Source of the DNA: Candidatus Pelethosoma merdigallinarum
GTDB lineage: Bacteria > Bacillota_I > Bacilli_A > RF39 > UBA660
Reading direction: 5' to 3'
DNA length: 49,199 nt
Assembly: GCA_018716065.1 (NCBI GenBank)
Contig: DVKJ01000005.1
Span: 1-49,199 of the forward strand
Shown: piece by piece, positions 1-7,547 of the stretch
Layout of the letters: every line of letters begins with the position of its first letter
Numbering within the stretch: the stretch's first letter is position 1
Made by a program: the position numbers and the translations under genes
Notes under the pieces: generated by a model
Seen by the model: the letters and a program-made list of their open reading frames with translations, nothing else
The model's database searches: none
What the model was told of the DNA's origin: nothing

Positions 1-35
1 TTTTCTAAATTTACTGTATTATTTTTCATAGACAT
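1..35 (-). CDS. 5' end of an unidentified gene (partial, leaves window)
   Basis: On the minus strand a good ribosome site (AAAGGAG, complement of 42-48) sits six bases before an ATG at 35-33. The reading frame stays open to the window edge and begins M-S-M-K-N-N-T-V-N-L-E. Only 11 codons are visible, so no function can be given. It is called because of the RBS and spacing, and because the adjoining region has divergent-promoter character. A second in-frame ATG follows two codons later (29-27). Confidence 0.4.
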   Translation of the reverse strand, partial: MSMKNNTVNLE

Positions 36-85
36 GTGAATCTCCTTTCATTTGTGACGAAAGATATTTTACAGATTCACATGTC
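31..85. promoter_or_regulatory. 13-bp perfect inverted repeat over the start of the minus-strand gene
   Basis: GACATGTGAATCT at 31-43 is the exact reverse complement of AGATTCACATGTC at 73-85. Read as minus-strand mRNA, the leader arm (85-73) can pair with the arm containing the ATG (43-31) and leave the AAAGGAG site at the stem edge, so it could hide the start codon. Read on the plus strand it is followed by a T run (86-90) and could act as a terminator. It could also be a DNA operator. The symmetry is seen; the role is inference. Confidence 0.5.
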
Positions 86-142
86 TTTTTGCAAATTGAA
101 AAGTGTTGCACTTCAAATTTAAATTAACAACCTCTTTTTAAT

Positions 143-174
143 TTGACAAAATGATAAAAATGAGGTAAGATAAT
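143..174 (+). promoter_or_regulatory. Sigma-A-type promoter for the 196 gene
   Basis: A consensus -35 TTGACA (143-148) is followed after 17 bases by TAAGAT (166-171), overlapping a GATAAT (169-174). The transcript would begin near 180, just ahead of the GGGGGGA ribosome site at 184-190. Confidence 0.6.
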
Positions 175-195
175 CCCACGTTAGGGGGGAATATT

Positions 196-459
196 ATGAA
201 CACATATGATAATATATCAAATTTAGCTAGAAAAACAGTTGATCAATATGTAGATGAAAATGGATTAACTCGTACAGAACAATTACTAGAAAAAGATAAT
301 CCACTTTCATTAATGCCTTTATATGTTGAACAATTTGGCGGAGTGGATATCAAAGGTATTACTACTATTGAATTCTTAAGAGGATATAAAAAATTTCTTG
401 AAGAATTACGTGATATCTATGGTGTAGAAGTTAAACAAACATCGGTTAAGAGAAGATAA
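196..459 (+). CDS. Small protein of unknown function, paralogue of the next gene
   Basis: 87 aa, soluble, with no signal peptide or membrane segment. I do not recognise a family. Its body aligns by eye with the last ~70 residues of the following gene. Shared features are a K/R-x-x-x-D-x-Y helix near the start and a closing pattern T-x-E-F-x-x-G-x-x-x-F-x-x-x-L-x-x-I-Y followed by a basic tail. It has a strong promoter (143-174) and a G-rich RBS, and lies 15 bases before the next gene, so the two are probably co-transcribed. Confidence 0.75.
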   Translation: MNTYDNISNLARKTVDQYVDENGLTRTEQLLEKDNPLSLMPLYVEQFGGVDIKGITTIEFLRGYKKFLEELRDIYGVEVKQTSVKRR

Positions 460-474
460 AAGGATGTTAAATGT

Positions 475-972
475 ATGGCAAATTATGGAATTAAAATTGG
501 TAGAGAGGAATTTATAAGCATTCCTGAAGAGGAAGATATAGAATGTTCTGAGCTATCGATTGAATATGAATCCAGATATTATATTGGTCCTAGAGACTGG
601 AACGAGGAAGTTGTCCCAAAGGTGGAAACTATATTTTGTGATCCAAATTCTAAAAGAATCTCTCACTCATTATTAAACTTAAATGATCTTTTAAAATCAC
701 CAGAAGATTCAAGTAAAACATCATTTTATGACTTAGCTCCTGTGATCATTTGTAAGAAAGTAGATTCTTATTTAAAAAATAATTATTTACCATCATTTGA
801 AAAACTTGTTTTTCAAGATATGACAGAAGTATTAACTTTATTTTATGATAGAGAAATTGATTATCAACAAACAAGTGGAACGGAATTTTTTGCTGGGTTT
901 GAAAACTTTATTACTTTTTTGCACCAAATTTACCATATTGATTTACCAAAAAAACTGACAAAAACAAGATAA
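475..972 (+). CDS. Unknown protein with a C-terminal domain like the upstream gene product
   Basis: 165 aa, acidic, soluble. The first ~85 residues have no counterpart in the neighbour. Residues from about 90 to the end match the 87-aa protein upstream in spacing and key positions (K-K-V-D-S-Y, then T-E-F-F-A-G-F-E-N-F and I-Y-H-I-D with a basic tail). This suggests a duplicated small helical domain with an added N-terminal part here. The start follows an AAAGGATG ribosome site. Function unknown. Confidence 0.75.
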   Translation: MANYGIKIGREEFISIPEEEDIECSELSIEYESRYYIGPRDWNEEVVPKVETIFCDPNSKRISHSLLNLNDLLKSPEDSSKTSFYDLAPVIICKKVDSYLKNNYLPSFEKLVFQDMTEVLTLFYDREIDYQQTSGTEFFAGFENFITFLHQIYHIDLPKKLTKTR

Positions 973-1030
973 AAATGTATTATTTTACAAAAATAGTATA
1001 TTTTTTCTTTTTTTTTGTATTTTTTTTTGA

Positions 1031-1050
1031 TATAATTTTTAATAGAATAG
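1031..1050 (+). promoter_or_regulatory. -10 element with AATAGAATAG initial-transcribed motif
   Basis: TATAAT at 1031-1036 follows a long T tract and has only a weak -35. Seven bases later comes AGAATAG (1044-1050), a sequence that recurs at the same place after the -10 elements near 5178, 14940 and 41121. Confidence 0.5.
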
Positions 1051-1062
1051 GGGAAGTGGCTT

Positions 1063-2268
1063 ATGAATGATCCAAAATATAATGATGAAATAGAGGTTTT
1101 AGATGGTTTGGATGATATTCTGGAAGAAGAACAACCAAAAGAAGAAAAAATAGAAACTTTTGAATCAGTAGAAGTTCAACCAACATCAGATCCAGAACCA
1201 GAGGAAGTTTTGTCGGTTTTAGATGAACAACCATCAAATCTTAATACAGAAAAGCAGGAAGAATCTCCATTTACAACTTTTGTTCCAGATTCTTTAGGTG
1301 ATTTTTATACGAATGAAAATGAATCTTTGATGCAAGAACAACCTGCACCACAAGAAGAAGTTGAAACACCTACTGTTACAGAAACACCACAAATGGAAGA
1401 GATTTTTCATTTTGATTTTGAAGAGCCTGCAGAGGCAAAACAAGAAACTGCTGATCCAGAACCAGTTCTTCCTGAAGTAGAAACGATTGTAGAACCAGAA
1501 GTTAAACCTATAGAAGAAGAACCACCAGTAATGCCTCAAGTGGAAGAAACAGAAGAACCTGTAATTCCAGTAATGCCAGTTGAGGAAGTGGAACCTGCAG
1601 TTGTGGAAGAGAAAACACCAGAAACTGTAGAACCAGATCCTGTACTTGCAAGTTTTGATAGTGTATTAGAGCCTATTGATATTGTAGATTCTAAAGAACC
1701 AGAAAAAACAGAAGAAGTGAATTCTTTTACAGAGCCTGAAATTGCAGAAGAAGAACCAAAAATAGAGGAAAAGGAATCATCAAAACCGGATTCTGATTTA
1801 GAAAAGACAGATTATAACATTAATTATAATTTTGCAGATGTGTTTGCGAATGGTGGAGAAAGTTCTGCGGAACACCAACCAACGATTGATGATGCTTTCC
1901 AATTTGAACCTTCTTTAACCGCATTAACGCCAGAACCATCAAAAGAAGAACCTCAAAGAGAAGATGATTTAGGAAAAACAGTAATTATAGAACCTGTGGA
2001 ACCAAAACCTATTGTAGAAGAAACTCCTCAATCAGGTTCACAAGATAAGGTTGAAACGAAACAAGAAGTAGATCAAAAACAAGAAGAGGTTACTCCAGTA
2101 GAGGGTGACATAAAAGTAGAAAAGAAAGAAAAAGAAGAAAAGAAGAAAACGAAAAAAGAAAAGAAAAAAATGGATGGTCGTATGATTGTATTCATTGTTC
2201 TAATTATTTTGTTATTACTTGCTTTCGTTATTCTTTTACCAACCATTTTAGAAAATTTTGCACTTTAA
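1063..2268 (+). CDS. Acidic Glu/Pro-rich tail-anchored membrane protein, unknown function
   Basis: 401 aa in three parts. Residues 1-~350 are low-complexity and rich in Glu, Pro, Val and Thr, with P-E-P, E-E-P and P-V-x-E repeats, probably an extended disordered stalk. About 25 residues of almost pure Lys/Glu follow, then a single hydrophobic helix of about 22 residues (I-V-F-I-V-L-I-I-L-L) ending eight residues from the C-terminus. There is no N-terminal signal, so the acidic part should face the cytoplasm with the Lys-rich patch at the membrane surface. No family recognised; such composition gives unreliable similarity hits. The gene is followed directly by a terminator and precedes no obvious partner. 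Confidence 0.8.
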   Translation: MNDPKYNDEIEVLDGLDDILEEEQPKEEKIETFESVEVQPTSDPEPEEVLSVLDEQPSNLNTEKQEESPFTTFVPDSLGDFYTNENESLMQEQPAPQEEVETPTVTETPQMEEIFHFDFEEPAEAKQETADPEPVLPEVETIVEPEVKPIEEEPPVMPQVEETEEPVIPVMPVEEVEPAVVEEKTPETVEPDPVLASFDSVLEPIDIVDSKEPEKTEEVNSFTEPEIAEEEPKIEEKESSKPDSDLEKTDYNINYNFADVFANGGESSAEHQPTIDDAFQFEPSLTALTPEPSKEEPQREDDLGKTVIIEPVEPKPIVEETPQSGSQDKVETKQEVDQKQEEVTPVEGDIKVEKKEKEEKKKTKKEKKKMDGRMIVFIVLIILLLLAFVILLPTILENFAL

Positions 2269-2269
2269 G

Positions 2270-2295
2270 AGCTATGATTTACCATAGCTTTTTTT
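2270..2295 (+). terminator. Rho-independent terminator after the acidic membrane protein gene
   Basis: AGCTATG (2270-2276) pairs with CATAGCT (2283-2289) around a six-base loop and is followed by six T residues. It begins two bases after the stop codon at 2266-2268. Confidence 0.7.
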
Positions 2296-2309
2296 CAAAA
2301 GGAGGACGT

Positions 2310-3017
2310 ATGAAACCGATTATAGGAATTATAGGACGTGTTGATATAGATGAGGATCATTATCAAATGTTTTGTAGTTATGAAAAATTAAGACGAGCAA
2401 TTCAAACAGTTGGTGGTGTTCCTATTTTGTTGTTACCTACACAACAAGTGGATTATTATCACTTATCTAATCATGAAATTGAAGAATTAACAGAGGAAGA
2501 AGAGCAAGATTTAATTCAAGAACTAGTATTATGTGATGGATTAATTATACCTGGTGGATATCGTTGGTTTACTAATTTTGATCTTTTCTTAGCAAAAGAA
2601 GCTGTTAAAAGAAAAATTCCTGTTTTAGGAATTTGCGCTGGAATGCAGGTATTAGCTATTTTAGAAACAGAAGGTCAAATTATTGAAAAAATTAAAGGAA
2701 ATGATCCTCATTTTTCAAAAGAAAAGTATGTTCATCCAGTTACTATTGTTCCTCATACTCATTTATCCAAAGTTTTGGGAACGTCTACCATTAAAGTAAA
2801 TAGTCGTCACCGTTATGTTGTTCATCACGTGAATGAAGAAGTCTACCAAGTGAATGCTTATTCTATCGATGGTTATATTGAAGGTATTGAACGAAAAGAT
2901 GGACAATATGTAATGGGCGTTCAATGGCACCCGGAATCTATGGCTCAATTTGATTCTTATGCTAGAAAAATCTTAGAAGATTTTATAGATGAAACAAGAA
3001 AATTGAAAAAAGTTTAA
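2310..3017 (+). CDS. Class I glutamine-amidotransferase-like hydrolase (peptidase C26 / PuuD-type)
   Basis: 235 aa from the ATG at 2310, chosen because AAAGGAGG at 2298-2304 precedes it; an earlier in-frame ATG at 2274 lies inside the terminator hairpin. The gamma-glutamyl-GABA hydrolase family (peptidase C26) removes glutamate from gamma-glutamyl amides. Seen here are the oxyanion strand G-L-I-I-P-G-G-Y (about residue 73), the nucleophile elbow G-I-C-A-G-M-Q with Cys109, and the distal H-P-E motif with His207 and Glu209, so the catalytic triad is complete. Length is typical. It is a stand-alone cytoplasmic domain with no synthetase partner nearby. Exact substrate cannot be read from sequence. 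Confidence 0.85.
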   Translation: MKPIIGIIGRVDIDEDHYQMFCSYEKLRRAIQTVGGVPILLLPTQQVDYYHLSNHEIEELTEEEEQDLIQELVLCDGLIIPGGYRWFTNFDLFLAKEAVKRKIPVLGICAGMQVLAILETEGQIIEKIKGNDPHFSKEKYVHPVTIVPHTHLSKVLGTSTIKVNSRHRYVVHHVNEEVYQVNAYSIDGYIEGIERKDGQYVMGVQWHPESMAQFDSYARKILEDFIDETRKLKKV

Positions 3018-3258
3018 AATATACTACTTTTAAGAAATTGGTAAGAATAGTTTTACTAATTTTTTATTTCTGTCTAGCTAGATCAAAAAAAGGATGTAAA
3101 GATATTTTCAATCATAATGAGATATTTATAAAATAGAAAAAGATGAAATGAGATTCATTTTTAGGAAAAACTATTTTTTTAAAGATATTTTATTATTTGT
3201 TTGGATTGTGATATTTTGATTTTTCTTTCTACCATGTTATAATACATAAGGTAGTGAA
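3018..3258. other. Intergenic region, no gene seen
   Basis: AT-rich spacer between the amidotransferase gene and the PHP remnant. I see no ORF with a ribosome site and no clear terminator; the promoter at 3216-3243 is listed separately. Confidence 0.6.
3216..3243 (+). promoter_or_regulatory. Extended -10 promoter ahead of the PHP remnant and scpAB
   Basis: TTGATT (3216-3221), a 16-base spacer, then TGTTATAAT with TATAAT at 3238-3243. The only intact downstream genes are scpA and scpB, so this promoter probably drives them through a 5' leader of about 180 bases that includes the broken PHP reading frame. Confidence 0.65.
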
Positions 3259-3400
3259 ATGAAAGATAAGAGTTATTTGAATCGCAATCATCTTAAATGC
3301 AAAGGGAATATGCATACACATACCACGTTCTCAGATGGAGAAAATATCTTGTAAGAAAATGAAATTATTTGTGGGTTATGATTATTGATGAGCATGGGCG
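3259..3400 (+). pseudogene. Remnant of a PHP-domain phosphoesterase gene
   Basis: The frame from ATG 3259 reads 31 codons to TAA 3352-3354 and includes N-M-H-T-H-T-T-F-S-D-G, the signature of the first metal-binding motif of the PHP (polymerase and histidinol phosphatase) superfamily. After the stop, bases around 3371-3398 still resemble the next part (G-Y-D-Y then an interrupted D/E-H) but are broken by stops. An intact PHP protein is over 200 residues, so this is a truncated relic. It could instead be translated as a 31-residue leader peptide, which I consider less likely. Confidence 0.6.
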
Positions 3401-3430
3401 CAACCAATAAAAATAGAAAGGTAATGGATT

Positions 3431-4153
3431 ATGGAATATAAAGTAATCATTAATGAATTCGAAGGACCTCTTGATTTATTGCTTCATTTATTAAAAGAAG
3501 CAAAAATGGAGATTACTGAAATTAAAATCGATGAAATTACGAAACAATATTTAGATTATATTGAGGCAATGGAGGAAATGAACTTGGATATTGCTAGTGA
3601 ATATTTAATTATGGCTGCGGAATTAATCGAAATGAAATCAAGATCTTTATTACCAAGAATGAAAACCGAGACAGAAGATGAATATGAAGAAGATCCTAGG
3701 GAACAATTAATTGCTCGTTTATTAGAATATAAACGATATAAAGAAATGACTTCCATTTTCGAAGAACTAGAAGAAGAACGAAAAGAAGTTCATACCAAAG
3801 ATCCGGAAGATCTTCGAAATTATAAAATAGAAGAACCAACTACAGTAGAAGAAACTATGGATGTTCAATTGTTAGTTCAAGCTTTTCAGAAATTTTTACA
3901 ACGAAAAGAAAGAGAAAGACCATTACATACGAAAATTACGAAAAAAGAATATTCAGTAAGTAAACGTAGTCACGAAATTCGTTCTTTATTAAAAAAGAGA
4001 AAAAAAGTATTATTTGAAGAATTATTTGATATTTATAGTAAAGATTATATCGTTGTTACTTTCTTATCTATTTTAGATTTAACACGTAAACAAGAAATTA
4101 ATGTAGCTCAAGAATCAAATTTTTCTTCTATTATTTTATCAGTAAAGGAGTAA
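3431..4153 (+). CDS. scpA: Segregation and condensation protein A
   Basis: 240 aa, the usual size. ScpA is the kleisin subunit that bridges the SMC heads and binds ScpB for chromosome condensation and segregation. The N-terminus shows the family hallmark F-E-G-P-L-D-L-L-L-H-L-L at residues 9-20, followed by K-x-D-I/E-I-T-x-Q-Y-L-D-Y-I and A-A-E-L-I-E-M-K-S-R-S-L-L-P. The C-terminus carries the winged-helix region (F-E-E-L-F, then V-V-T-F-L-S-I-L-D-L). The gene ends four bases before scpB, the standard Firmicutes pair. Confidence 0.96.
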   Translation: MEYKVIINEFEGPLDLLLHLLKEAKMEITEIKIDEITKQYLDYIEAMEEMNLDIASEYLIMAAELIEMKSRSLLPRMKTETEDEYEEDPREQLIARLLEYKRYKEMTSIFEELEEERKEVHTKDPEDLRNYKIEEPTTVEETMDVQLLVQAFQKFLQRKERERPLHTKITKKEYSVSKRSHEIRSLLKKRKKVLFEELFDIYSKDYIVVTFLSILDLTRKQEINVAQESNFSSIILSVKE

Positions 4154-4157
4154 ACAT

Positions 4158-4715
4158 ATGGAACTAGTAGGAGTATTAGAAGGATTATTATTTATTAATG
4201 GAAGTGCGGGACTTTCTTATCAAGAACTTTTAGAACTTTTAAATGTAGATGAAATTGCGTTAAAAGAATTGATTGAAGAATTAAATAGTATTTATAGTAA
4301 TCCAAAACGAGGAATTCGCTTAGAAGTACTAGGGAATCGATTAAAATTAGTTACAAAACCTGAGCACAAGCAATTTTATCAAACATTAGTCCAAAAAGAA
4401 GAAAATAGTAAGTTAAGTCCATCAGCTTTAGAAACCTTAGCTATTATTGCATATAATGAGCCTATCACTCGTATTCAAATTGATGAAATACGTGGTGTAG
4501 ATAGCAGTTATATTATTCGTAAACTATTATCTAAAAATTTAATTTATGAAGTAGGTAAATCAGATATGGTGGGACGTCCTAATCTTTATAGTACGACGGA
4601 TCAATTTTTAGATTATTTTGGACTGTCATCTAGAGAAGAATTACCAGATTTAATACCACTAGAAGAAAGCGATGAAGAAAAAGATTTATTTACCTCTAAA
4701 TATCAAGAAATTTAA
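4158..4715 (+). CDS. scpB: Segregation and condensation protein B
   Basis: 185 aa, usual length. ScpB is a dimeric double winged-helix protein that binds ScpA in the SMC-ScpAB complex. Seen are G-V-L-E-G-L-L-F-I-N-G near the start, and the conserved stretches L-S-x-A-L-E-T-L-A-I-I-A-Y-N-E-P-I-T-R and I-R-G-V-D-S, plus G-R-P-N-L-Y-S-T-T. Co-transcribed with scpA. The last codons (S-K-Y-Q-E-I-stop) recur as a duplicated scrap at 4930-4950. Confidence 0.96.
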   Translation: MELVGVLEGLLFINGSAGLSYQELLELLNVDEIALKELIEELNSIYSNPKRGIRLEVLGNRLKLVTKPEHKQFYQTLVQKEENSKLSPSALETLAIIAYNEPITRIQIDEIRGVDSSYIIRKLLSKNLIYEVGKSDMVGRPNLYSTTDQFLDYFGLSSREELPDLIPLEESDEEKDLFTSKYQEI

Positions 4716-4972
4716 TGTGTTTCTAAATTGTTCTTCTTTTACATAAACAAGTAAAGTATCAAGTATTGCTGTAGCAAATTTTAACTTTTAAATTAACTGA
4801 ATGAATATAGTAAAGAGGATTATTTAGAGTGATAAAATTATATTAGATAAAAAATTCCAACCAGTGGTTAGAAAATTAAGAGAAAGTAGTAAATGGAAAC
4901 AAGTGAGATTGGAAAACGAAAAACAATATTCTAAATATCAAGAAATTTAGGCTGGTATTTATTTATAAAATG
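4716..4972. other. Intergenic decay region with a short dead reading frame
   Basis: Non-coding between scpB and the tRNA. A stretch of about 40 codons from about 4829 to TAG 4948-4950 is open. It reads through Q-P-V-V-R-K-L-R-E-S-S-K-W-K-Q-V-R and ends Y-S-K-Y-Q-E-I-stop like scpB, but has no start with a ribosome site. I treat it as a degraded duplication or gene tail, not a gene. Confidence 0.5.
4930..4949 (+). repeat. 20-bp direct copy of the scpB 3' end
   Basis: The 20 bases at 4695-4714 (end of scpB) occur again identically at 4930-4949, in the frame that also ends K-Y-Q-E-I and with a stop codon next. The copies are 235 bases apart. Confidence 0.8.
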
Positions 4973-4981
4973 TGTTATAAT
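4973..4981 (+). promoter_or_regulatory. Extended -10 element for tRNA-Leu
   Basis: TGTTATAAT with TATAAT at 4976-4981, eight bases before the tRNA 5' end; the -35 region is weak. This places transcription start almost at the mature 5' end. Confidence 0.55.
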
Positions 4982-4989
4982 GAACACAT

Positions 4990-5075
4990 GCCAGCCTGGC
5001 GGAATGGTAGACGCAGTGGATTCAAAATCCACCGATGGCAACATCATAAGGGTTCAAGTCCCTTGGCTGGTACCA
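4990..5075 (+). tRNA. trnL: tRNA-Leu (anticodon CAA)
   Basis: 86 bases including an encoded CCA (5073-5075). The acceptor stem GCCAGCC (4990-4996) pairs with GGCTGGT (5065-5071), with a G-U pair at the end. The anticodon stem GTGGA/TCCAC encloses loop TTCAAAA, giving anticodon CAA at 5023-5025. The long variable arm (around 5034-5048) marks a class II tRNA, and GGTTCAAGTCC is the T arm. Reads UUG codons. Confidence 0.95.
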
Positions 5076-5099
5076 ATGTTTTTGTCGTGTTCTCATAGT

Positions 5100-5134
5100 A
5101 AAATGCTTATATTGATTTAATATAAGTATTTTTT
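5100..5134 (+). terminator. Terminator after tRNA-Leu
   Basis: AAAATGCTTATATT (5100-5113) pairs with AATATAAGTATTTT (5119-5132) with one G-T pair around a five-base loop, followed by more T residues. Confidence 0.75.
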
Positions 5135-5174
5135 GGTTTTAAAGTAATATAGTTGTTTAAATTTAAAAAAATTA

Positions 5175-5201
5175 TGTTATACTATAGTTAGAATAGAATA
5201 G
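5175..5201 (+). promoter_or_regulatory. Extended -10 promoter of the large secretion locus
   Basis: TGTTATACT (TATACT 5178-5183) with a poor -35 (TTGTTT 5153-5158, spacer 19). AGAATAGAATAG follows at 5190-5201, the same initial-transcribed motif as at 1044, 14956 and 41134. It is the first promoter upstream of the Tad/T4SS-like genes. Confidence 0.55.
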
Positions 5202-5210
5202 GGTGATGGT

Positions 5211-6794
5211 ATGGTCTTTCGTAAACCTTACGCTTTTTTTATTAAATATTTCAAATTATTTCACGTTATCATGACCGTGATTACTTTCTATATGATTTAT
5301 AAATCAGCGGCTATTTTGTCTTTTATTAACGATTATGTAGCTAATAGCACAAATGTAATCGGACAAGCCATCTTAGAAAAGCTTTACAGTCCATGGATTT
5401 TCATAGGATCTATTTTGACGATTGTTATGGCAACGTTAGTATTAATTGTCATGAAGGTAAAAGAGAAGCCGATTGCTTTTTACGTATATAATGTAGGTAC
5501 CTATGTAGCTAGCTTTATTCTTTTTGTAGTTGGTCAAAAGATTTTAGGTACCATGGAAATTGAAATTGTTGATATTCGTATTGTTAAACTTGTCAAGGAT
5601 ATGTTTACAGCAATTATTGTTTTACAATTTATTAGTATGTGTTTGACTTTTGTTCGTGCGACAGGATTTGATGTCAAGAAGTTTGACTTTGCACGTGATT
5701 TACAACAATTAAATGTAGATGAAAAAGATAATGAAGAATTCGAGGTTGATGTAGAACTCGATACAGATCGTTTTAGAAGAACGATGAATAAACGACTTCG
5801 TCATGCAAAGTATGTGTATTTAGAAAATAAATTTTTAATCCATGTGTTTGCCATCTTATTAGTAGTTGTTGGAGTTACTTCTATTTATTTTGTAAATCGT
5901 GATAAAGATAAAATTTATAAACAAGGTTCTTATTATACAGCAAGTAATTTTACATTAATGGTTAGTGATAGCTATCTCACTAAGAAAAGCTATCAAGGTG
6001 AAACTTTAAGTGATAATTATACAATGTTGATTGTAAAAATTCATGCTAAAAACAATTACGATGGAAATTCGAAATTGGAAAACGCAAGAATGGAATTAAG
6101 TGTAGGTGATCATTACTTTTATCCTACTACAAAATATGCACAATCATTTATAGATTTGGGAACAAATTATGAAGACTATAGTATTGATACGGAAGAATCA
6201 ACTTATCTTTTAGTGTATGAAATTTCTAATCACTTAGCTGAAGAAAAAATGTATTATCGTTATGCCTTAAATAGTGGAAAATCGCCAAAAGTACGTTTAA
6301 GCCCTATAGATTTAGATCAAAGTCATAAAATTGAGGGAACAATCAATAAGACGGTTACTGTAAAAGAGGGATTGTTGAAAAATAGTACGATTGCAATATC
6401 TAATCCAGAAATTAATGATTCGTTCCAAGTTAATTATCGCTTTTGTGTAACTGCGAATGAGTGTTATGATTCAACAGATTATATTACACCAACATTAAAT
6501 GAAAATTATGATAAAACATTGATTCGTTTAAATGTAAATACAAAATTTGGTGAACAATATAATAATGAGCAAATAACTAGCAATCGAGATGTTATTGCAA
6601 CTTTCGGAGTGATTAAATATAAACTTCCAAATAGCGATCAATTTAAAGAAGTTCGCCCAACCGTAAAAAATGTAGGAAACGAACCAGATAAAACTCATGT
6701 TTATATGGAAGTAAATAGCGAGGTTAAACAAGCAACAGAAATTATTTTAGAATTACGAATTCGTGATCAAATTATTTCGTTTAAACTAAAATAA
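5211..6794 (+). CDS. Polytopic membrane protein with a C-terminal extracytoplasmic domain, unknown function
   Basis: 527 aa. Membrane helices are visible at about 15-35, 59-80, 89-108, 132-150 and 210-228. Between the fourth and fifth lies an acidic and basic cytoplasmic loop. Residues from about 235 to 527 are hydrophilic and beta-rich; the segment Y-T-A-S-N-F-T-L-M-V onwards resembles the Ig-like DUF4352 type of extracellular domain, but this is a weak impression. It is the first gene of the long co-oriented secretion locus and has its own promoter, so it may be an envelope component or regulator of that machine. The gap to the next gene (71 bases) carries another promoter. Confidence 0.8.
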   Translation: MVFRKPYAFFIKYFKLFHVIMTVITFYMIYKSAAILSFINDYVANSTNVIGQAILEKLYSPWIFIGSILTIVMATLVLIVMKVKEKPIAFYVYNVGTYVASFILFVVGQKILGTMEIEIVDIRIVKLVKDMFTAIIVLQFISMCLTFVRATGFDVKKFDFARDLQQLNVDEKDNEEFEVDVELDTDRFRRTMNKRLRHAKYVYLENKFLIHVFAILLVVVGVTSIYFVNRDKDKIYKQGSYYTASNFTLMVSDSYLTKKSYQGETLSDNYTMLIVKIHAKNNYDGNSKLENARMELSVGDHYFYPTTKYAQSFIDLGTNYEDYSIDTEESTYLLVYEISNHLAEEKMYYRYALNSGKSPKVRLSPIDLDQSHKIEGTINKTVTVKEGLLKNSTIAISNPEINDSFQVNYRFCVTANECYDSTDYITPTLNENYDKTLIRLNVNTKFGEQYNNEQITSNRDVIATFGVIKYKLPNSDQFKEVRPTVKNVGNEPDKTHVYMEVNSEVKQATEIILELRIRDQIISFKLK

Positions 6795-6836
6795 AGAAAA
6801 ACTGCAAAAAAATATAGGAAAATAAAAGAAAACTAT

Positions 6837-6845
6837 GTTATAATT
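6837..6845 (+). promoter_or_regulatory. Extended -10 element for the 6866 gene
   Basis: TGTTATAAT with TATAAT at 6840-6845. Transcription would start near 6852, which rules out the in-frame ATG at 6851 and supports the start at 6866. Confidence 0.55.
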
Positions 6846-6865
6846 GAATAATGGAGGGTAGTGTA

Positions 6866-7534
6866 ATGAAAAGACATATGAAAGGGGTCGTGTTTGCTAT
6901 TTTCTTGGTTTCCTTATTCATGATAAGAAACGTTTATGCTGAAGAATGTGATTTCACCACTAAAGCTAAACTAAAGAACTTAGCGAGTAACTTAAATACA
7001 AGTTATGTTCCAGTAGAAAATGGGAACACATTAACATTTAATGTTACACTTAGTAATATTTATCCAGGAATTCTTATTGTAGATCCTACAACTGGTAATG
7101 AATATCATTATGATACAAGTCGTGAACGACCAGGGGAAATTACGATTACTGGATTACAACCTGATCGAACATATCGTTATGAAGTTTATAGTGAAAATGA
7201 AGATTGTGCAGAAACTTCTCTAAATGTTTATTATGTTACACTTCCAGCATATAACGCTTATTATAAAGATCCGATTTGCCAAGGGATCGAAGATTATAAG
7301 CTATGTAATCGTTGGTTGAAACATTCTTTAAGTTATGATGAATTTGTGAAAGAAGTCAACGCTTATAAAGAAAGTTTAAATCAACCTATAGAAGAAAAAA
7401 AAGAAACAAAAGAAGAATTGAATCCGATGCTACAATTTGTTATTGATTATTATTATATTTTTATTGGATTATTTGTTTTAGGTGTTGGTTATGTTATTTA
7501 CGTAAGACGTAAACGTGATTCATTTGGTTTTTAA
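6866..7534 (+). CDS. Secreted, C-terminally anchored surface protein
   Basis: 222 aa from ATG 6866, with GGAGGG at 6853-6858 as ribosome site; an upstream in-frame ATG at 6851 precedes that site and is rejected. A signal peptide is clear (basic start, hydrophobic core, cleavage after V-Y-A). The mature part is a beta-sandwich-like region resembling fibronectin III (I-T-I-T-G-L-Q-P-D-R-T-Y-R-Y-E-V) and contains several Cys. A helix near residues 190-215 followed by R-R-K-R anchors it in the membrane. It overlaps no gene and lies 13 bases before the large Cys-rich protein gene. Likely an exposed part of the secretion/pilus machine; exact role unknown. Confidence 0.8.
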   Translation: MKRHMKGVVFAIFLVSLFMIRNVYAEECDFTTKAKLKNLASNLNTSYVPVENGNTLTFNVTLSNIYPGILIVDPTTGNEYHYDTSRERPGEITITGLQPDRTYRYEVYSENEDCAETSLNVYYVTLPAYNAYYKDPICQGIEDYKLCNRWLKHSLSYDEFVKEVNAYKESLNQPIEEKKETKEELNPMLQFVIDYYYIFIGLFVLGVGYVIYVRRKRDSFGF

Positions 7535-7547
7535 GGTAGGTGTTAAG

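Noticed and set aside
4829-4950. Possible 40-codon gene ending like ScpB
   Set aside because: No start codon with a ribosome site; more likely decay product, noted as repeat.
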